A program made the position numbers and the translations under genes. Under the pieces are notes generated by a model that saw nothing but the letters and a program-made list of their open reading frames with translations, ran no database searches and was not told the origin of the DNA. A stretch of DNA of 64,000 nucleotides from Phanerochaete sordida. Taxonomy: Eukaryota; Basidiomycota; Agaricomycetes; Polyporales; Phanerochaetaceae. How positions within the stretch are numbered: position 1 is the first letter of the stretch; the number at the start of each line of letters is the position of its first letter. The stretch covers positions 868,001 to 932,000 of the forward strand of contig BPQB01000001.1 in assembly GCA_019973155.2 (NCBI GenBank), read 5' to 3'. This document shows positions 33,492 through 45,577 of this stretch, one piece after another.

Positions 33492-35238
33492 ATGGCATCT
33501 AGCAGCGGCAGTGGCCCCAGCTTTCAAGAACTGGTGACCGTAGGGTGAGTGGACAGGCATGCATGTTAATGCGACCTCACTTAATTCATTTTGCAATGGG
33601 AAAGTCTACGATATAACAACGTCTGGTTTGCGTTTCTCGGTACGTCTGCATCCGCTTTGGTCAGATCTCCTCTCACTGCCCGGACTAGCGATCGTGATAT
33701 ACGAATGGGTTACGAACATCGACAGAGAGGTCGCTCTCTTCTCGCGCAAGCGATGGAGCCTCTCGTTCGTGATCCTATCCACCATACGGTTCTTTACTGT
33801 TGTGCATATTCTATTCGTTTTTCTTCCAAATCGTCAGCCGGTAAGTGTTACGTTCATGATGACCGATTGTCGCCAGTGGTTGATTAAAATGTCTTCAGAC
33901 GTGAGATCCTGTAGCTCTCTGGCATTATTTGGGCACTGACGAACGCCTCCACCTGCAGGTGCCAATCATTTGGCGTCATCAAGGAGATATCCTATATCGT
34001 CTTGTGCCTTGCCGTGGCACGTGAGTCCACGGGTCTCTCATCAGGGACTGAGGGCTGAGTTGCTGCGCGTAATAGTGTTCGGAGCCTTACGAGTCTACGC
34101 TCTTGCACCCGTCAATGGTGCGAAAATAGCTACCTTGATTCTCGTGTTATCTGGGATATCTCAAGTGTTCAATGTGGTATGTGTCATTCCTATGTTTGCT
34201 GAGCCCATGCGTCACAAGTGACACTTTGTAGATTACCCTCATTCGGACGTCATATATCTATAGCGGCGTCCAATGTAATCAGAGTGCTGCGTTCAGCCCC
34301 CATACAACCGCCATGTAAGCCATCTTGACACTTCTACACTACGATTTTTCTATGCTCATATACGTCTCACTGTTCCAGATGTATGCCCCCCTGCGACCGC
34401 TCTGCTTCAGGATCTTCTAACTTCTGCTCTTAGTTTCATGGATTGCGGGGCCTTGTGCATTCGTCGCAAACCTTCTCATTTTACTGGTGACGTGGAAGAA
34501 GACTTTTACGCTCTGGAATGAATGCAGGAAGCTGCGCAAACGCGAACCTACATTCATGGAGCCGTCGATTGCGCAATACATTCTCCGAGATGGTATGTAC
34601 CATGCTTTTTAATGTCCTGATTGCGGAACTTAATCTCCGTGGTCAGGAACTATCTATTTCGTGTACGCGCTTTTTTGACGAGGACCATTGTACACCTCGC
34701 TGAATCCATTCTGTAGGCTTGTTGCTGGACTCGAATTCACGAACATCATCTCATTCTCCGTGGGGGTACGGGCATCGTTCCTCTTACACAAATTCGGCTT
34801 CTAACCTGTCGTTGGAAGGAAAAGGACCAGCTGAGCATGGTTTATTTTCAACCCGCCCTCCAGGTTGCGGTGAGAGCTTTCTCAGTGCGAATGAAAGCTG
34901 TGTTCGTCACACTAATCTTCGGCGTATAGCACGGGCTCATAATCTGCCGATTCATCCTCAATCTACAGAAGCATAACGAACAGAACAGCGGACGATGCAT
35001 GGATAGCAACGCATCCATTCGCGCGGGAACAGTAGTACTTAACCAAAATTGCAACAGAATGGACGACATCGGAGGGTTCCTGGACTGGACTGGGCTGAAC
35101 GAGCTTGACGAGCTGGATGCTGAGGATGATTACTTGGCAGGAGACTTGCTAGACAACCTGACAAGAACGTCCACAAATGGTTTGGTCATGGACTCCGCGG
35201 AAATTCAAGTAGTGCTCCGCTCATCGACATCAACGTAA
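33492..35238 (+). CDS. DUF6533-like seven-helix membrane protein, copy B
   Basis: The start MASSSGSGPSFQELVTVG is followed over short introns by the DUF6533 block LAIVIYEWVTNIDREVALFS, then RKRWSLSFVILSTIRFFTV. VFGALRVYALAPVNGAKIAT follows at about 34078. Then come ISQVFNV, a Cys-containing loop near 34270, and GPCAFVANLLILLVTWKKTF, TLWNECRKLRK. The IAQYILRDG exon end, an IYFVYA exon and FILNLQKHNEQNSG come next. The acidic tail contains LNELDELDAEDDYLAGDLLD and ends at 35238. Exon order and positions match copies A, C and D. The function is unknown; helices and acidic tail suggest an integral membrane protein with a cytosolic C-terminus. It is convergent with the methyltransferase-like gene at 35375. 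Confidence 0.75.
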
Positions 35239-35374
35239 CTTGCCTAGCTACTCACTACTACTAGGGTATTTGTGCATATTGTAGTGTATCCATCACGTAT
35301 GTGCAGCATATTTATATTTCCTGAAAGCGTACATTTAGAGTATACGCTCTGACATTGGCCATATGCAATAGACA

Positions 35375-36150
35375 TCACGCCGGGGGACCCGTATTAGCGA
35401 AGAAAGAAATCAGATAGGGCTGTGCCTCCATCTGGACGGCTGACGTCTGGACGGCTGAATTCTGGATCCACCCTACACTCTTTGCAGTAGCAACGACCTG
35501 AGCAACTGTGTTCCCTGATGTGGGTGGCTGTACGTTCATGCAGTTAGTGATCGGCATAGAAAGGCATCGAAGCCACCCTGCACCTGTGAACTATCGTGGA
35601 CGACCACCAATGTCGTTTCCCCCGCACGCGTAGCGGCAGTGTAAAGCGCGCTGAATATAGCTGATAGGTTCTTCAAGGTCGAACCTCGAATGAGCTGCTG
35701 GTGGGCCGTAAAGAAGGCATACGGTCCAGGCCTCTGAGGCTGAGGACTGATATCGCACGGATCGCGTTCTGTCTGTTGCATTGGTGTCACATCACCATAA
35801 TTTATGCCGTACAACGTACCTTCCAGCACGACGTTGGGAGGTACAACCAACCAAGACTGTGAAGTGGTTCATGCACTGAGTGCCATGTGATAGTATGATG
35901 ATCGTACCTCCTGCAGGGCATCTGCAGTGTCTTGAATGATGAAAGTAATGTTTGGGTACTTTGTGACCAGCCTATCAGTAAGGCCGTTATCGCTAGCACC
36001 CCCGAGGGACACAACGGTCGACCCTGTCTGCGGTATATTCCCGAAGAACGCCTGCAAGGCAGGATGAATGCTTGCCATGGCGAAGAGTGCTCGGAGGCGT
36101 GCTTCGTGCAATACCGCCTCAGATCTGAGGTGGGATGAAGAAAGCGTCAA
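35375..36150 (-). CDS. O-methyltransferase-like protein, copy 1 (divergent; 5' end unresolved)
   Basis: It resembles the plant-type (caffeate-like) SAM O-methyltransferases common in basidiomycetes. The readable part starts near RLRALFAMASIHPALQAFFG. VVSLGGASDNGLTDRLV and ITFIIQDTADALQE stand where family members have the glycine-rich SAM motif and the V-Q-D strand. An intron joins SWLVVPPNVVLEG; then come YAFFTAHQQLIRGSTLKNLS and TTLVVVHDS. A last exon has TVAQVVATAKSVGWI and ends NTGPPA. The position of the catalytic His (H-D-W in the family) reads LIRGST, so the base is missing. N-terminal exons should lie between 36200 and 36750 but could not be read cleanly. Probably inactive as a methyltransferase, or a pseudogene. 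Confidence 0.55.
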
Positions 36151-37184
36151 CTCAGATAGGAAGTCAGCTCAGCGCGAGGCGTACTCGAATTCTGAGTCGA
36201 AGGGCGAGAGATCCTGCTGGAGCTCGACGGTCATCGCAAGGGCTTTATAACCGAGTCAACTGTCCCGATAATGAGCCGTTCTGCTGCACGGAAGCCAAGG
36301 AACGCTTCATACATAGTTGCCTCTGGATCCGGATATTGATCTAGTAGGACAGTGCAGATCGTCAACCGTCAGCGACGACCTGCGAAAAGCGAAAAGGCCG
36401 CTCGAGGCCTGTGCGCAACTTTCTGCGCCCTGCAGGTCGCGCACATAACGCAGAGATCCGCGTTGACCTACATGACCCTAAAGTACGTCAAACACCGCTG
36501 CATACCGTCGACGTGAACGATTGGTAAGATCTAGATCCACTGTGAGCTTTTCGCGCGGAGAATTGTACCAAATTCGAGGACATGTACCAGTCAGCAGATT
36601 AGCGGAGATGAAGGTGCGGCGTACATTGGTGCAGGGGGCAGGAAATGAAGTATGATGGAGTGTGTGATCGTCGCGCTTCGTGGGCAGCATGTGCCGAGAA
36701 GAAGTCCCCGGACCCTTGTCAAAAACTGATTGAGTTATAAAATCTCTTCTGGCTATGGAGATCGTCGCGTTACCGACAGCTTAGAGTTTGCCAGCTTACC
36801 ATATGGAAAGAATTGACACGAGATATCCGGGTATTGACTCAAAGCTTGGCCCACGACGTATGGCTGACGGCCTAACCCTCACCATATCCTGATAGACAAA
36901 AGGATAGCTGAGCTTGGAAGTCGACTGAACGCTGAGCGAATCCTCCTAGTTGCGAGGTCGCCACAGATTGATCAAGGTTGTAAGTGACGGGTCCCAGGGA
37001 TTTGCTGTGGTCAGGGTAACGCGCGCACACCAAGAGCGGGATATGGTCGTAAGAGACAGCGTCCTGCCAGACGCGTCGAGGTCACGTGTATCACGTGGGC
37101 GGCGCTGAAACTTTTGAAGCCGCTGCCAGCACATCGCGCTCATGGTAGCTGCTCGTCTACAGACACGCTCAGGGCGTTGGTTTC

Positions 37185-38515
37185 TTGGCTAGTAGTGTGC
37201 GGGCCCGGACCTGAGGGCTTTTGCACGCACACGGCTCGGCTCCACACTCCAGCCGTCGGGCCTGACCGCTCGCTGAGCCGTGAGGCCGTGGCTTGGCCAG
37301 TGGTCAGTGTCATATGCTCTCAGAACACTGTAAAGTGGTAAATACTACTTGGAAAGATCTGTTGGAAGATGAGCTGACTGCACATTCGAATTAGCAGGGG
37401 AGAGTAGCCTGTGAGCGACGCTCCAGCTCGTCAGCCTGGCCGAGGCCTCTGGCACCGCTCGGACCCGGGTGAACCCTTCAACGCGGTCGCTGTTCTTCCC
37501 AAGCGACGGCCGTGGGCAGACGCGTTGAAAAACCACGTCGCCGTTCTACTGAGAAGTAAGCCGGTGCGGAAAGGGCCTGAAGTTCTCAAGCTCAAGCACG
37601 AGTCCACAACGGCCAGGCGCGTCCTCATACGCTGCATCGGCAGCAGCTGCTGACTATGGGCCATGATGTGTCGACGTGCGCGCTGCAGCGTCGACATTAG
37701 AATCATCCTGCAGCACCTGCCGTCGTGCGCACATCCGGGCGGCTCCGTCAAAACCGGTCTCGTTTTACTGTCCGTAGACTATGGTGAGATGGGACACATC
37801 ATATAACGCGCGTCGTCGCTGCTGCGCGAACCTCCTTGAACACGCTGCCGCCTTTGTCGAACGCCGAACGTCGCGCAGCTGTGCCTCGTCAGGGCTGTGC
37901 GCTGCCGTCGAGCTGCACGCACTCTAGTGTGCCGCGCAGCGCATGCTGCAGACATTCAGCTCCGCATTCCGCCGTCCCCTGGTCTTGACAGGAAGGGTCC
38001 TGCAGCACCGCCTGTCCGCCGCCGTTCGCGCTCACCCTCCTCCTAGTCTTCGGTTCTATTGACATCGCGCATGCTGATTCGGCTTCTGGACATCTGCGCT
38101 AGATCTCAGTGAATCTGGCCGCTATCAGTAAACCCAAATACTCACGCGACTGGGTGGCGCGCCACGGCGGGGTCCCTGGCTCAAATACACTATTGATGGG
38201 TGCGCCGCTCAGGCTTTCGTCTTGCTCTTCACCGTCGAATTCATATCTTTGCCACTATGTGCGCTGTCATCCAGCCTTTTCTACCTCGATCTCAGCTCGC
38301 GCTAGACTTTTTAGTCAACGCTTGTGCTCGCACAACCGTCATCAAGCCCGTGGCGCTCTGACGGCCAGGCTGCGGCCTGAACCACAGTCTGCGGCTTGGC
38401 TTGGCTTGGTGACACGGCTCACAGCTCGGCTGGCACCTTTAGTAGGCTGTGAGCCATCTAAGCCGAGCCTAAGTCATGGCTTCCAGGTTGAGGCGGGCTC
38501 GCATAACGCTACCTA
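37185..38515. repeat. Candidate decayed non-autonomous DNA element
   Basis: The left end carries GTAGTGTGCGGGCCCGGACC and later TGAGCCGTG..GGCTTGGCC. The reverse complement of the right end carries GTAGCGTTATGCGAGCCCGC and later TGAGCCGTG..AAGCCAAGCC. These look like eroded inverted ends with GGCTTGG subterminal repeats. The flanking octamers match at only about five of eight positions, and there is no transposase frame. Low confidence. Confidence 0.25.
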
Positions 38516-40114
38516 AGTTACGACGTGTACTCCGGGTATTCTTCGCTTATCCTCTTTGGGGTGCACGTCATATTATAGCGCCAAATTCTCTCCCTTGAAA
38601 GCTCAAGTCTCCACCCCACTGAATCGATACTACCGGCAAGAGACGCGATTGCAAGCTGTAAGTGCTCGGAGTTCTGGTTTCCATCCACAAACGCTTATTA
38701 TACGTCAAGAAATAGTGCTGCCCCTGGCGCGCCAGGCACAAGTCTATCCACATGTCTTTGCCACGAAGCTGCGAGGCAGACCGCAAATGTGTCTGCGCTC
38801 CTCGGTCCAGATAAGTGGAGTAGATGTCATTCCGCCTCCCATCGTCTTTTATTAGGCCGGCGTGATGTCTCCTTCCGAGTGCTACAGTATTGCAGAGTGA
38901 GCAATTCCTTGAAGAATCTAGAGATATTCACAGCGCGAACTCACGGGCATTTTGAAGGTGTCGAAGGCGCAAAACGAGACGTCTAGGGTCATGCTCAGTT
39001 AGTGCAAAATTTGCTCGAGAAGGAATGGCACTCTTTCCGCCTGCTGCCCGAAATAACTTGAATGTCGGTTGCGCGTACCCTGTACGCCCGACGCTGGTCA
39101 TAGCTTCGCATTCGCCGCTCAGCTTCCGTTCTTAATTATCCGCTATCTATATTCCGTGATGAGAGGGCCTGCAAGTCTGCGCCGGCAAAATTTCGCGATC
39201 CTCCGATCGCGAGCGCGGTCATCCCTATATCCCAATACTTACGCTCCCTCTCCTCTCTCAATTTCATCTAGCTATACCACAAAGACTATTCTCAGTTTCA
39301 GAAGACGTCAATCCTGTCCCGATAGCCATCTGGGTGCCGACATTGAACTGCCCTCACCGGGAGTGGCGCAGTCCGATATCCAGGAGTCGTCCACGCTGTC
39401 TCAAACTCTGATTGGTACGTTTCTGGGACTTGGAAATCTGTGTTGCATGTGTACACTGCTATTTTGCAAATTGTACTGATTTTCATGACATCTTCCCACA
39501 CTAGGTTATACAGTCCTTCCGGTCCAGGTAGATCGATTCAAGTCTGCAAGACCGATGCCGCTGACCTAGGCTCCTTTTGTGAACCTTTGTTCGTTGCTCA
39601 GCGTGAAACCTTCATCGATGTGGCGTGACACTGTGTTGCGCCCCAGCGTGTCCGGCATAACATGCGTAGCGGTGACATCCACTCAAAACAAAGTCATCCG
39701 GAGGCGATCCGGAGTCTCTGCGCGGCCTTGCCGTAGATGGAGCGGCTGAGTTTCTTCTTGCCCACGGTCACTGAAACAGATTACTCACAGGTCGTCGTCA
39801 CCCATAGGAAAAGCAGGAAAAGCATCACATGTATCGTCATTGGGTGCGAAGTAACGATCTCTAGATGCATGCTGACATGAATGCTGACTAACAGGAAATA
39901 GGATATCACACAGTGGAAGGCGACTCTGCAACTTTGCAGGAACCCTTGTCATGCATACAACACGGTCCTAAATCCTCCGATGGGAACGCTTCCAGGCCCT
40001 TTCTCGACGTACAGTGCCTGCAGGATCTATGGGCAAGGCATGATAGATCTGACCCCGGTATACTCTTGTGCTCGATGTAGGATCTCGGAAAAGCGGGCGA
40101 GGTCGACGACGTGG

Positions 40115-40122
40115 TATATAAA
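40115..40122 (+). promoter_or_regulatory. TATA box of DUF6533-like copy C
   Basis: TATATAAA lies 119 bases before the ATG at 40234, matching the position seen for the other copies. Confidence 0.55.
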
Positions 40123-40233
40123 GCCAGTCTCGGAACCGGTGGTGCATACAGGCCCTCTTTCTTGTGACGACGGCGTCACACATCCTACAGCGACAGCTGA
40201 AGATCACTAGCAGCGGCATATTCGACCAGAAGC

Positions 40234-41902
40234 ATGTCCTCGAGTGACGACGAGGCTGCTGCTGACATGGCCTTCACGTGAGTCCTACATGGTTGGACGA
40301 GGCCAGTCACTCATGTCGACTATGTTCTACACAGGTTGGCGTTGGGAAATGTATACGCGGCAGTCCTCAGTAAGTTTGCGGCCTTCTGAGAGGATTCCAC
40401 GACTCATCGAACCAGCAATCGCGGTCTATGAATGGGTCATGAACATCGATAAAGAAATTTCACTTGGCTGGCGTAAGGACCGAAAGCTTTCGACCGCTAT
40501 GCTGTTTGCTATCAGACTTGCCACTATAATATTCCTGGGATTTGCGTGGATCAATGGCTCTTGGCTTGTAAGTTTATCTCTCATGACCGTGAACTTCTCT
40601 ACGTGGCTGATATCATCCAGGCGTCAGTAACTTTCGTGCCTGACTGCAAGTCGCAGCTGCTGACAGACAGTTACAGGTGTGAATCAACGGGAATTGTCAG
40701 CGAAATTGCATATTTAATCATGTGCATGGCCGTGTCACGTACGTCCCCATTTGGCGCTACTAAGGGCAGCGAATGAGCCACTTCATGCAACACAGTGTTC
40801 GGGGCTCTTCGCGTCTACGCCCTTGCCTCAAAATACAACAAGCTACTAGCCACCGTTGTCTTCGTGTTGTCTTTGCCATCTTTAATCTTCAACGGGGTGC
40901 GTACAGTCTTTTAGACGCAGATATTCCTACTGACCTGTTCCAGGTCAATACTGTGTGGATAAAGTATATTTCCACAGGCGCACCCTTCTACACATGCACA
41001 GAGATTAATATAATGAGCCCTCAAATTTTCGTCAAGTGAGTCACATCCATTATCTTACGCCAAGTATCTCATGAAGAATCCGGTGTTCCGCCACTAGACG
41101 TACGCGGCATTATATTTGTACACGAGTGCGCCTAGCAAATTGACGTGTGTCTGTAGTCTCGCTGATTTGCGGAGCTTGCACATTCGCCTCAAACGTCTGC
41201 ATTCTTGTCGTGACATGGGCGAAGACGTTTGAATCGTGGAGATATTGGAGGACGATGGATTTGCGGGCCGCCCTGGGAAGGCACCAGTCAATCTCTAAAT
41301 ATCTGCTCCGAGATGGTATGTGCTCATACTCAACATACTCTCCCCCTCATTCAACCAATGCCAACCGTTCACTAGGAACAATCTTCTTTGTGTACGCCGC
41401 CACTCAGACTTCATATTTCTTCCCTAGACCTGAGGTGTATACTAGCATCGTGACTGCGGTCGATCTGATACAGATCGTCTTTACCGCTTCTGGAGTAAGT
41501 CGTGTTCCAGCTTCTGCAGCACATCTGACGTCGTAGACTATTTGTAGAACTCTGATTTGCCTGGCGCAGATTACTTTCAGCCCTTTTTTCAAGCTGCGGT
41601 ATGTATGCTTTGACTCCAACAGCGCCTAAGTGGTGTTCATGATTTGGTAGCCGGGTCTAGTCATATGTCGCTTCATGCTCAATCTGCGACAGCACTACGA
41701 GAACGACAGTTCGCAATTTGACACGCCACCATCCCTTAATGTCAGCCCTGGCCCGGTCCCCGACGCTCTGCGCAGCTTTGGGGCGCCTCTTGACTTTCGA
41801 GGAGGAGTTAGTTCCCAGGATGATTTCTGGGAGGATCCTGCTGGTAGCTCAGGGGAAGTGTCAGAGGAGATACAACTAGTGTCCTTTGCCTTCGCCGTCT
41901 AG
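40234..41902 (+). CDS. DUF6533-like seven-helix membrane protein, copy C
   Basis: The start MSSSDDEAAADMAFT is spliced to LALGNVYAAVLS. The DUF6533 block AIAVYEWVMNIDKEISLGWR follows, then KLSTAMLFAIRLATIIFLGF. Next are SEIAYLIMCMAVS, VFGALRVYALASKYNKLLAT and the loop STGAPFYTCTEINI. ACTFASNVCILVVTWAKTFE, SWRYWRTMDLR and ISKYLLRDG come after. TIFFVYAATQTSYFF, then VDLIQIVFTASG and VICRFMLNLRQHYEN complete the core. The tail is Pro/Ser/Glu-rich and ends VSFAFAV at 41902. Seven hydrophobic segments can be counted. The N-terminus resembles copy D (MSTSDDQAA), so C and D are the closest pair. It is convergent with the methyltransferase-like gene starting at 42295. Confidence 0.78.
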
Positions 41903-42294
41903 CTAAATACCGTGATTTTATCATATGTTCAAGCCTTCGTTGGGGTGTACCTTTAACTTATCAACTTTGCGGCGAGGATCTGCTTGCATGTCCGTTGCAT
42001 ACGGTGTGCGTGAGGGTGTGAACAAACTTCGGAGGCCGACGATATGGCCAAGACATGTGACTCGTACAGCAATCGTGACATTGTCTGAGATTTTCCGCAG
42101 AGTCCAAGAGAGCTTGGAGTAAACAAATGCTACCCCCGCATACGGATAACTGCTTGTTTGAGGGTCAGCTGGTAATTAGAGTACGCTCGCGTTGATATTG
42201 ACAACAAGATCATGCGGTGCAAATGACCAGCGAGATTCTCTTTCATATGCACAGGATCGGGCTGAGGTATTACAGCAGTAGCATACACAACGAT
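41903..42294. other. Convergent 3' region of copy C and methyltransferase copy 2
   Basis: No gene is seen. Short frames only. Confidence 0.4.
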
Positions 42295-43660
42295 CTAATT
42301 CGACTTGGGCGGTGGTTGTTCTGGTGCGTTATGCCGGGGAGGCCCGACGTTTGGGAGCATTACGAGATTTACTACAGATTCTGACTGCACTTGTGCGGAC
42401 CTCACTTTGGGTGAGACGGTTGGTATCGATGACTGAGTTATCCATTCGGCTTCCTTTGCGATTCGTACGAGTTCCTCACACCCACGCGGAACTTTTCCCG
42501 TGATACCCTGTACATATTCAAAGTGAAACCCGAATGAGCACCCCGCCAACAGTACGCGTAAGCCAGAGTAGCGTACCGTCCGCTTGTAAATGATTACGAG
42601 CCTAGCGTTGCTTTGTATCGCCGCACGGTGAAGCCTCACCAACATGAGGCTCAGCTGGGTCTCAGTGAACGTGTGAATGATTCTTTGGTTCGCTAGGAAG
42701 TAGACTTGTGGCCTCTCAGTCTGACAACCGAGCAGGTCAGACACTAAATCGGCGTCAGCTGCTGCTGCGTTATGGTATGTGATTCGTTACTTGCCCTCCG
42801 CCACATGAACGTTGTCAGGAAGTACAATGGACTATGTATGACATCATGAGTTCGAATTAATTACATAGTACGGTGAGACAGGAGACGTACAGTGTCAACT
42901 GGAACCGTGTCTTGAACGATAAAATCTAGATGTGGGTTCTCCTTTGCTATGCCAAACGTGACACCGTCGTCACTCGAACCTCCCATGGCAACTACAAGTG
43001 GCCGGACGAGCTTCCAATTGAACGCCATGCTGAGACCAGCGTTAGAAGCTGTGGACATAATATCAGTCAACAGACCTCAGCGGGTGAGCATACACCACGC
43101 ACTCGAAGGATAGATCTACGGGGTGCTAGATGGCTCGCTCTCAGCGCGAGGACCTTTAAGTATGTGATGTCACCCCAGCCAGTCTACAGCGCATGAACCG
43201 AGGTCCGATTCTGCAGGTCGGTGCAGATCCTAGGACGATAACGATGGTATGTAGGATATGAGACGGGAGGTACTAGAGCCTGACACGCGGCAGTATGTGC
43301 ACGTACCGATAGAGAGTCCAGAGCACAAAGGAATGCTGCAGAATACAGCCAGCGCATGCCCGGTGAGCCTTATCATGTACTTCTGGAAGAGTCTGACGCC
43401 ATATGAGCACCTCACCAGGGAGTATTACCCCGACGTCGATGTTACACACCTGTCAGCCGACCAGCGGTGATGAAAATATCGTGTGCAGCGTCACCAGATA
43501 CCACCAGATATAAATCCTCAACCATATGGAAGGAGGACTTCTCGGGCCGCCTCACATGGAGAAAGGACCTTGGACCCTTGTCAGAGCTGATTGAGTTAAG
43601 AGATCGTCTCGCCGTGTAGAGTTCCTCAGCCAGGGCACGAGCTTCGCAGATCAAGCCCAA
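42295..43660 (-). CDS. O-methyltransferase-like protein, copy 2 (divergent)
   Basis: The N-terminal exon near 43660-43450 has ARALAEELYTARRSLNS and SFHMVEDLYLVVSGDAAHDI, lining up with the helical dimerisation domain of fungal O-methyltransferases. The SAM domain reads AFNWKLVRPLVVAMGGSSDD, then GVTFGIAKENPHLDFIVQDT. In relatives the strand is VVDVGGGxGxxxxxxAKxxPHLxFxVQD, so the acidic residue and the third Gly are replaced. After an intron comes PQVYFLANQRIIHTFTETQL, where the family has LHDW(S/P)DE. The His is kept, but the following Asp-Trp is not. SLMLVRLHRAAIQSNARLVI, GCEELVRIAKEAEWI and a Gln/Pro-rich tail follow. Exons between 43080 and 43440 are poorly conserved and may be broken. 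Function as a methyltransferase is doubtful. Confidence 0.55.
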
Positions 43661-44789
43661 GCTACAAGAAAGAGCATCGTCGCAGATCGAGAATGACTTA
43701 TGAATGAATTCCCCTCACATTCTTCCGTCACAGCTGACACTGCAGTGGCTGCTTTGAGTTCACGCGGCGGGCCGCCTGCGGACATTACTGGTGAGATACG
43801 TCTGTTCAGGCGACAGGTAGCTGACATAACAAAGCGGTAAGTTCATATTTTGTTTGAGAGATCTGTCATCTTGTATACCAGAAATGTGCTGGTCGAAGTA
43901 CGCATGCACCGGGCGCGTCGACCACGCGGCGCACGCGCCTGCGGGCGCCTCGCGGTCGCGTGTTTACAGTAGGGCAGGCTAGGCTTGCACCAGCGCGCGC
44001 TGACTTTCGCCCCCAGGGCAGCTCATACAGCGTACCAACCCTCCAACTATCGTCGGTATGTCTCTCCGTACTCAGCCAACAGGTTGGCTGGAGGCATATT
44101 ACCGCAACGAGTGGACGTGGACTTTGGATTCTAGTGCCAGGAGTCCGGCGACGTCATGGAACGGTCTCGACGACGGTGCCGTCGCAACGCTTCCAACTAG
44201 CTCGGGACGGCTTCGCGCTGTAACGTAGCACCATCCGCGTCGGAATTGTTCTTGTTGAACATGCTAACGCGACGGTCCTCCTGCTTTCGCACCGCGTCGC
44301 GCGGGAGTCCGGACTCAACCTGTACGCGGGAAATCTCGACCAGAAGCACCTTGTCACGACGTACAGCGTATTGAAGTCGGTGCGTTTGCCCTTCGGGCGG
44401 TCTGTAAACTGCCGCTCATTAATCCACAGCCCCAGGAAGAAGTGTAAGGACGCCGTTGGAGTATTTGTCGTCACCCATGCGCCCTTCTCACGATGTGCAT
44501 GGGCGTCGTCAACAAACTCGCCCTCTTGGAGGTGCCCACAGCCGGGTTCAGTCGCAGTCATTCCACGACATCGTCGATGTCTGATCGAGTCTCCGGTCAC
44601 TCCTGCAAGAGGTGCTCGACAGAATCCGCGCCAGACGGCGTGCGTGTCAAGTCTCGGGCGTCCCGTCGGGGGATATCTGGCATTGGCATCCTCCCACAGG
44701 CTCCAGTGACCTTCGCATCTCAGAGTCCTACCACGACTCATTGAACGGATAGCTCAGATGCAGATCAAGCTTTATCATGAGTGAAATCG
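43661..44789. other. GC-richer segment with a possible broken gene
   Basis: On +, 44058-44225 reads MSLRTQPTGWLEAYYRNEW and on to SSGRLRAVT before a stop. A second protein-like frame then runs from 44230 to 44385, one base out of phase (STIRVGIVLVEHANATVLLL, then LDQKHLVTTYSVLKS, ending at a GTGCGT donor). The join would need a 1-base shift, so this looks like a frameshifted remnant. A 195-codon open frame lies on the opposite strand (44741-44154) but has no protein character. The product is not recognised. Confidence 0.3.
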
Positions 44790-45095
44790 TCACCATCAAA
44801 ATGTCCATTGCAATCTCCGGTGAGGCTATGTTTGACGTTCACTTGTACCTGGTGACGGATGCGCGGACCAACGATAGGCTTCACAGCACTTCGTGGCTAT
44901 GCTTTGAAAGGATTTTTGACTATACCTGATATTCATACCGTGCGCAGGCCTGCAGTCTTCGAACGTGGTAAGGACGGGCTGCGGACATGTTTCGTTGGGA
45001 AACTCTTGATTATTTAGCAAATTGCGTTCGCTGCGGACAGACGTGCCTCCATCGGCGCATCTTTCGACCAGTGCAGTATGTTTGCACTCAGTAGA
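44790..45095 (+). pseudogene. Relic of a DUF6533-like gene
   Basis: The nucleotides match the middle of copy A (30070-30360) in order. ATTGCAATCTC(C/T)GGTGAGGC is followed by GTTTGACGTT, then by TAGGCTTCACAGCACTTCG (copy A: TAGCCTTCACAGCACTTCG), then by a CATCGGCGC(A/T)TCTTTC block before a Cys codon. Both the GGTGAGGC donor and the acceptor-like CAG contexts survive. No upstream DUF6533 block or downstream helices remain, and the frame is broken. It shows that the array once held at least five copies. Confidence 0.6.
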
Positions 45096-45569
45096 TGGAT
45101 CAAAGCACGATAGGTCTTCATGCTCCTGCCTCTTTAAAGATGCAGCTTAATCTAGAGCCCTAGGCGTACGTTTTCTATGGGTTTCACTCGCTCAGAGGGC
45201 CCATGAGTTACAAATGCTTGTGTTCTAGCCGGCAAGGTCGTACCGCGGATGACATGGGTCAGGACGATCACGCGTTTGTCGAGCACAGGCGGCTGCGAGA
45301 CGGTGCGCTTTCACAGCATGCTGCTGTGCGCCTTGGAGCGATGGCCGCTGTCTATGAGACCTTTATCGCGATGGTCGCCTGGACATCTACGGCTGCCTAG
45401 CCTGAGTCTGGTGATATGTGGCGGCCACTCTCTCGCTCCTGATCTATACCGATAACTGTTGAAGACTTTATCACGCCACAGGGATGCAAATGTCCCTACG
45501 GATAGCGAAGGCACACACAGGGGACTACTCTCATTTCATATACGTCGGTGCTTTAGGCAAGCGCTGATG

Positions 45570-45577
45570 TATAAAAG
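45570..45577 (+). promoter_or_regulatory. TATA box of DUF6533-like copy D
   Basis: TATAAAAG lies 115 bases before the ATG at 45685. Confidence 0.55.

Larger units (their letters stand above)
36151..40233. other. Large gene-poor region
   Basis: About 4 kb. Its left end (to about 36750) probably holds decayed 5' exons of methyltransferase copy 1. The segment 37185-38515 is GC-richer, with inverted GGCTTGGCT/GCTCGGCT-type sequences near its ends. A frame at 39069-39479 (+) shows no splice-closed continuation. No conserved gene was found. Confidence 0.4.

Noticed and set aside
36934..38100. Considered for tRNA or other RNA genes because of GC-rich inverted motifs
   Set aside because: No tRNA B-box (GGTTCGAATCC type) or cloverleaf spacing was found here or elsewhere in the window.
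44154..44741. A 195-codon open frame on the minus strand
   Set aside because: Basic, Arg/Thr-rich, without motifs or splice-linked neighbours; the opposite strand reads better as protein.
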